Shown here: piece after piece, positions 60,260 through 64,000 of the stretch | How the letters are laid out: every line of letters starts with the position of its first letter | Position numbering within the stretch: position 1 is the first letter of the stretch | Assembly (NCBI RefSeq): GCF_027922425.1 | Contig: NZ_BSFQ01000002.1 | Location: 186,001-250,000 of the forward strand | From: Pseudonocardia halophobica | GTDB taxonomy: Bacteria; Actinomycetota; Actinomycetes; Mycobacteriales; Pseudonocardiaceae | DNA: 64,000 bases | Direction of reading: 5' to 3' | Position numbers and translations under genes: made by a program | The notes under the pieces: generated by a model | What the model saw: the letters and a program-made list of their open reading frames with translations, nothing else | Databases searched by the model: none | What the model was told of the DNA's origin: nothing

Positions 60260-60676
60260 GTGCGTATCGGGCAGCTCGCCGCACGGACCGGAGTGCGCGT
60301 ACGGACGATCCGCTTCTACGAGCAGGCAGGACTGCTCCCGGCCCCGGAGCGCACGCCCGGCGGCCTCCGGGAGTACGACGAAGAGGCAGTGACCCGCTTG
60401 CGCTTCACGCGATCGGCACAGTCGCTCGGCCTGTCCCTGGCCCAGATCGCCGAGGTGCTCCGGGTTCGCGACCAGCAAGGGCCGCCGTGTGAGCACGTGA
60501 CCGAACTGATCGAGAACCACATCGAGACCGTGGAGGCGAAGATCGGAGACCTTGTCGCCCTGCGCGATGACCTGCGCGCCCGCGTCCCGCAGGGAGCGCG
60601 ACCGGATCCGGGTCGCTGCAGGGGCGGGCAGGTCTGCTACCTCATCGAGGATCCGTCCGAGGCCCACGCAGAGTAG
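60260..60676 (+). CDS. MerR-family metal or thiol-responsive regulator
   Basis: 138 aa from GTG 60260; the frame extends upstream across the operator, so this start is preferred. HTH RIGQLAARTGVRVRTIRFYEQAGLL, dimer helix TELIENHIETVEAKIGDLVALRDDL. C77 and a C-terminal C120...C126 pair parallel the three-Cys metal sites of MerR/PbrR/ZntR types, so soft-metal or thiol sensing is likely. Its operator lies 26 bp upstream. The natural target gene is not obvious. Confidence 0.88.
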   Translation: MRIGQLAARTGVRVRTIRFYEQAGLLPAPERTPGGLREYDEEAVTRLRFTRSAQSLGLSLAQIAEVLRVRDQQGPPCEHVTELIENHIETVEAKIGDLVALRDDLRARVPQGARPDPGRCRGGQVCYLIEDPSEAHAE

Positions 60677-60835
60677 ACATCGCGACGTCGGCGAGGCATC
60701 TGCTCCTGCTCCGGGAACCGACCTGTCGTTCACGGCAGGCTCCGCCGCGGATTCCGGGGCTGTTCTTGGTGACCAAGCGCGCGAAGGCCGACGGCTGCAG
60801 GTGGGCGCGATCCGAGCTCACGGGACCATGTCGCG

Positions 60836-61138
60836 ATGACCGCCACCCATGCCACCGTCGCGACGTTCGCGTTGGACCTCTCCCGCGAGGAGCAGAACGG
60901 CCGGGCGCTCCGGGAGTTCATCATTCCCGGTGTCCGGCGACACGCCGGCTTCGTGTCGGGCAGCTGGCTGCTCGACCGGGACGCTGGGCAGAGCATCGCC
61001 GTCGTGACCTTCAGTTCCCGCGAGGCGGCCGAGTCGTTCCGCGTCGACGTCGAAGGCAATGAGGAGGGTCGCTCGGCCCAGGGCATCGCGTTGATCGACA
61101 TCCGGGTTCTCGAGGTCACGGCGACAGCGGCCCCGTAG
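60836..61138 (+). CDS. ABM-like small dimeric alpha/beta-barrel protein
   Basis: 100 aa, ATG 60836. ATVATFALDLSREEQNGRAL, IIPGVRRHAGFVSGSWLLDR and AVVTFSSREAAESFR give the beta-alpha-beta-beta-alpha-beta order of antibiotic-biosynthesis-monooxygenase-like (ABM) proteins. Catalytic residues cannot be assigned; many such proteins are stress-related or heme/quinone binding. It lies 160 bp after merR in the same direction. Confidence 0.65.
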   Translation: MTATHATVATFALDLSREEQNGRALREFIIPGVRRHAGFVSGSWLLDRDAGQSIAVVTFSSREAAESFRVDVEGNEEGRSAQGIALIDIRVLEVTATAAP

Positions 61139-61237
61139 GCGGCCCCGGGCGCAGCCGCGCAGCGATCGCGACGGCCGCCCACCGGGGCGGGCGACGCGAC
61201 GTCACCACGACTCGGCGACGGTCAGATGCCGAGCGCT

Positions 61238-61432
61238 TCACGAGGACCTCCCCTTGGTCCCCCTGCCGGCCTCGGCCGGGTCCTCGTCGAGATCGGCCGA
61301 GATCGCGCCGTTGTAGGTCTTCTGCCCGGTGGCCCAGCCGGCCGCGGCGGAGTCGGTGGCCGGTGTCTTCTGGACGCGGGAGGCACGTGGTCGTAGTCCG
61401 GGTGATCGGCGACACTCGTCGGGTAGCCGGGC
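61238..61432 (-). pseudogene. in-frame extension beyond the stop of the 154-aa gene
   Basis: After TGA of the next gene the same frame continues 64 codons to TGA 61238, with no start codon. The first 15 codons use rare triplets (CTA, CGA, TCA). The rest has normal bias and reads DSAAAGWATGQKTYNGAISA. It is probably the remnant of a different gene joined here. Stop-codon readthrough is a less likely alternative. Confidence 0.3.
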
Positions 61433-61897
61433 TCAGTACTCCTTCTTGATGGTGAAGTACGAACCGCGGATGGTCCCCGCCAGCTTCGACTTCTGGCGGG
61501 CGAACTTGAAGCGGGAGGCGAGCTCCTCGGGGATCTCCATCCCGTCGGACAGCTTGAAGCCGACCGCCCGCTTGCCGGTGTCGTCGAGGGTGTACATGAC
61601 GTTGATCGACAGGCCGCTCTCGTAGAAGACGTAGGCCATCCGGATGTTCTCGACCTGGAACGCCGTTGCCTCGAGCGGCGGGGACGAGATGACGATGTCG
61701 CGTTCCTCCCGCAGGATCCGGTGCACCCACTCGATGGTCTCCTGGGCGTCGGCCGCGGGCTCCACCGTGAAGTCGTGGTCGTACTTGTTCTTGAAGTAGC
61801 GGGCCTCGTTCGCCCGCAAGCCCGCGAGCGCCGACGCCACCGGCGACGACTCCACTCCGGTGGTCGACACGGTCCGGAAGTCCACGGCGTAGGTCAT
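61433..61897 (-). CDS. conserved-looking hypothetical protein
   Basis: 154 aa, ATG 61897 with GAGGGGAC upstream. Soluble, with two blocks: a helical N-terminus (SALAGLRANEARYFKNKYDHDFTVEP) and a mostly beta C-terminus (AYVFYESGLSINVMYTLDDTGKRAVGF; GTIRGSYFTIKKEY). There is no signal peptide, Cys or known motif. Lys and aromatic content is higher than in neighbours, as if foreign or phage-derived. It is divergent from the CoA-transferase gene. Confidence 0.65.
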   Translation of the reverse strand: MTYAVDFRTVSTTGVESSPVASALAGLRANEARYFKNKYDHDFTVEPAADAQETIEWVHRILREERDIVISSPPLEATAFQVENIRMAYVFYESGLSINVMYTLDDTGKRAVGFKLSDGMEIPEELASRFKFARQKSKLAGTIRGSYFTIKKEY

Positions 61898-62263
61898 GAC
61901 ACGAAGTCCCCTCGGTCGGCCGGATGATTGTCGAGCCCGTCGCTCGGCATCCTGCCCGTGAAGTGCCTGTCCTCAAAGATCCGTATCTACGGCGGACCGC
62001 GAACCATCGTGGCGTCGGATCTCGGCGATGCCGTCTGTGGGACGCCGCTGTCGTGTCAGCGGGCCCGCAGCCGCGCCTGAAACCCCCGCCGAGGAAGTCA
62101 CCCGGGCTGCTCCTCGTGCCGGGCTCGGGCGGCCTCGGTGGCCTCGGCCTCGATGGCCTCCTGCCGCTTGGGAGGCGGGATGCGGTTCTTCCCCTCCCGT
62201 CGGCGGGTAGCCCTGGCTGCGGTCGGGGGTTGGACGACGGATCCGACGAGGGCGGGAGAGCCG
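61898..62263. other. 366-bp divergent promoter gap
   Basis: It lies between the unknown 154-aa gene (minus) and the CoA-transferase (plus). A plus-strand frame into the CoA-transferase begins at 62138, but the ribosome site and conserved start favour 62264. I see no operator-like repeat. Confidence 0.35.
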
Positions 62264-63778
62264 ATGGGCAAGATGCGCGTCGCGAGCGCCGAGCTGCGCC
62301 GCAAGGTGGTTCCGGCCGACGCGGCGGCTGCGTTGATCCCCGCGGGAGCGAACGTGGGGATGAGCGGCTTCACCGGGGCCGGCTACCCGAAGGCTGTTCC
62401 GCTGGCCCTGGCTCGAAGGATCTCCGAAGCCACGGCCGCCGGCACCCCGTTCCGCGTGAGCGTGTGGACCGGCGCGTCCACCGCTCCGGAACTGGACGGT
62501 GCCCTCGCCGAGGCCGACGGCATCGAGCTACGACTGCCCTACCAGTCCGACCCCGTGAGTCGCCGGAAGATCAACGCCGGTCTGATGGAGTACATCGACG
62601 TGCACCTGTCCCACGTCGCGCAGCTCGTGTGGGAGGGCTTCCTCGGCCACCTCGACGTGGCGCTCGTCGAGGTCAGCGGTATCACCGAGGACGGGCGGCT
62701 CGTGCCGTCCTCCTCCGTGGGGAACAACAAGACCTGGATCGACCAGGCCGAGCGCGTGATCGTCGAGGTCAACTCCTGGCAGAGCACCGAGCTGGAGGGA
62801 CTGCACGACATCTACTACGGCACCGCCCTGCCGCCCCACCGCGTTCCCATCCCGCTCGCCCGTCCGGGCGACCGTATCGGCACCCCCTACCTGGTATGCC
62901 CACCCGAGAAGATCGCGGCGGTCGTCGAGACCGACCGGCCGGACCGCAACTCCCCGTTCACCGAGCCCGACGACGCCTCGCGCCGGATCGCGGGGCACCT
63001 GCTGGAGTTCCTCGAGCACGAGGTGGCCCGTGGGCGGCTCCCCGCGAACCTGCTGCCACTGCAGTCCGGGGTCGGCAACGTGGCCAACGCCGTGTTGAAC
63101 GGGCTGGGCGCGGGTCCCTTCGAGAATCTCACCGCCTACACCGAGGTGATCCAGGACGGCATGCTCGGGCTGCTTCGCTCGGGAACGCTGTCCGTCGCGT
63201 CGGCCACGGCGTTCTCGCTGAGCCCGGTCGCCGCCGAGGAGATCAACGCGAATGCGGCTGCGTACCGGGACCGGATCGTGCTGCGGCCGCAGGAGATCAG
63301 TAACCATCCCGAGGTCGTGCGCCGGCTCGGTGTCCTCGCCATGAACGGCATCATCGAGGCCGACCTCTACGGCAACATCAACAGCACCCACCTGATGGGC
63401 AGCCAGATCCAGAACGGTATCGGCGGCTCGGGCGACTTCGCCCGCAACGCCTACATCTCGTTCTTCCTGACCCCGTCGACCGCGAAGGCCGGCGCGATCT
63501 CCAGCATCGTGCCGATGGTGTCCCACGTCGACCACACCGAGCACGACGTGCATGTCCTCGTGACCGAGCAGGGCCTCGCCGACCTGCGCGGTCTCGCTCC
63601 ACGACGGCGGGCGCGCCAGATCATCGACCGCTGCGCCCACCCGGACTACCGGCCCCTGCTCGAGGACTACCACCAACGCGCTCTCGCCGAGTCCCCGGGC
63701 AAGCACACGCCGCACCTCATCGGCGAGGCGCTCGGCTGGCACGAGCGATACCTGGCGACCGGAAGCATGCGGGCCTGA
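62264..63778 (+). CDS. acetyl-CoA hydrolase / CoA-transferase (Cat1/AarC-like)
   Basis: 504 aa, ATG 62264 with GGGAGAG upstream. The two-domain CoA-transferase family I-like fold has GANVGMSGFTGAGYPK near the start. Other motifs are IDQAERVIVEVNSWQ, LQSGVGNVANAVLNGL (CoA loop), YTEVIQDGMLGLLRSG and VTEQGLADLRGLAPRRRA. Members transfer CoA between succinate and acetate or hydrolyse acetyl-CoA. It stands alone before the window edge; a role in acetate or succinate overflow under oxygen limitation would fit the region but is inference. Confidence 0.9.
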   Translation: MGKMRVASAELRRKVVPADAAAALIPAGANVGMSGFTGAGYPKAVPLALARRISEATAAGTPFRVSVWTGASTAPELDGALAEADGIELRLPYQSDPVSRRKINAGLMEYIDVHLSHVAQLVWEGFLGHLDVALVEVSGITEDGRLVPSSSVGNNKTWIDQAERVIVEVNSWQSTELEGLHDIYYGTALPPHRVPIPLARPGDRIGTPYLVCPPEKIAAVVETDRPDRNSPFTEPDDASRRIAGHLLEFLEHEVARGRLPANLLPLQSGVGNVANAVLNGLGAGPFENLTAYTEVIQDGMLGLLRSGTLSVASATAFSLSPVAAEEINANAAAYRDRIVLRPQEISNHPEVVRRLGVLAMNGIIEADLYGNINSTHLMGSQIQNGIGGSGDFARNAYISFFLTPSTAKAGAISSIVPMVSHVDHTEHDVHVLVTEQGLADLRGLAPRRRARQIIDRCAHPDYRPLLEDYHQRALAESPGKHTPHLIGEALGWHERYLATGSMRA

Positions 63779-63788
63779 TCCTCACCAG

Positions 63789-63805
63789 GGCCGGACGTGC
63801 CGGCC
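63789..63805. terminator. possible hairpin after the CoA-transferase gene
   Basis: GGCCGG-ACGTG-CCGGCC, 10 bp after the stop; no T-run. The remaining sequence to 64000 contains no supported gene. Confidence 0.35.
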
Positions 63806-64000
63806 GGACTCCACCTGCCGACCACGTCCCACCCGCCCGGGCGCAAATCCCGGTGCTGTCGGGCACGGCTCGGGCGAGCGGCCGACCCGCCACGAGCCGG
63901 CCACGGTCCGGCCGGCCGCGGCTCCGGCTCATCGCCCGCAGCGGGTGAAGTGCCGCCGCGGCGCACCGGGTCGAATGCCGGACGCGGTCCCCGCAGCGGG

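Overview
The window reads as chromosome or a large replicon of a very GC-rich actinobacterium. Start codons (ATG, GTG, TTG), GGAGG-type ribosome sites, dense 4-base gene overlaps and the gene families present fit a member of the Pseudonocardiaceae (Pseudonocardia or a relative). This is an inference; no rRNA or other taxonomic marker lies in the window. No tRNA, rRNA, CRISPR array, complete insertion sequence or origin was seen.

0-8.4 kb is a reactive-sulfur island, nearly all on the minus strand: a persulfide dioxygenase-rhodanese fusion, a TauE/SafE exporter, a rhodanese, an AhpD-like protein, a multicopper oxidase, a membrane rhodanese, a second MBL-rhodanese fusion and a CstR-like sensor. 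Three matching 14-bp operators (WACCCC-NNN-GGGTA) precede three of the transcription units.

8.4-36.8 kb resembles a rebuilt DosR/DevR dormancy regulon of mycobacteria: seven tandem universal stress proteins plus a CBS-USP fusion, three Acg-type nitroreductase-like proteins, Hsp20, two CBS-BON proteins, an Rv1733c-like membrane protein, an Rv2004c-like kinase, an Rv3129-like flavin-type protein, a DosS/DosT-like GAF kinase and a CtpF-like P-type ATPase fused to hemerythrin. GH65, ACP, SulP and cupredoxin genes are interspersed. Boxes close to GGGACCTTNGGTCCC sit in most of the promoter gaps. The DosR-type response regulator next to the kinase is frameshifted and has lost its receiver, and a cytochrome bd subunit I gene survives only as a 42-codon stub.

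37-46.5 kb holds an alpha/beta hydrolase and acyltransferase pair, then a tightly overlapped lower pathway for protocatechuate 4,5-cleavage or gallate: ligI, an MFS importer, CHA aldolase, a galD-type tautomerase, a GntR/FCD regulator and ligJ. The ring-cleavage dioxygenase is not in the window. P450 and reductase fragments lie just upstream.

46.5-49.6 kb carries phaZ and phaC for polyhydroxyalkanoate turnover. 49.6-55.9 kb is sparse: a quinone oxidoreductase, an ECF sigma factor with a SnoaL-like tail, GAF and STAS-like proteins, and decayed pieces of a GatD-type amidotransferase, a Pls-type NRPS terminal domain and CsbD.

55.9-60 kb is a LonC-like protease overlapping an MFS transporter. 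It is followed by a MerR regulator whose 20-bp-spaced promoter points away from it, a small ABM-like protein, an unknown 154-aa protein and a CoA-transferase/acetyl-CoA hydrolase that ends near the window edge.
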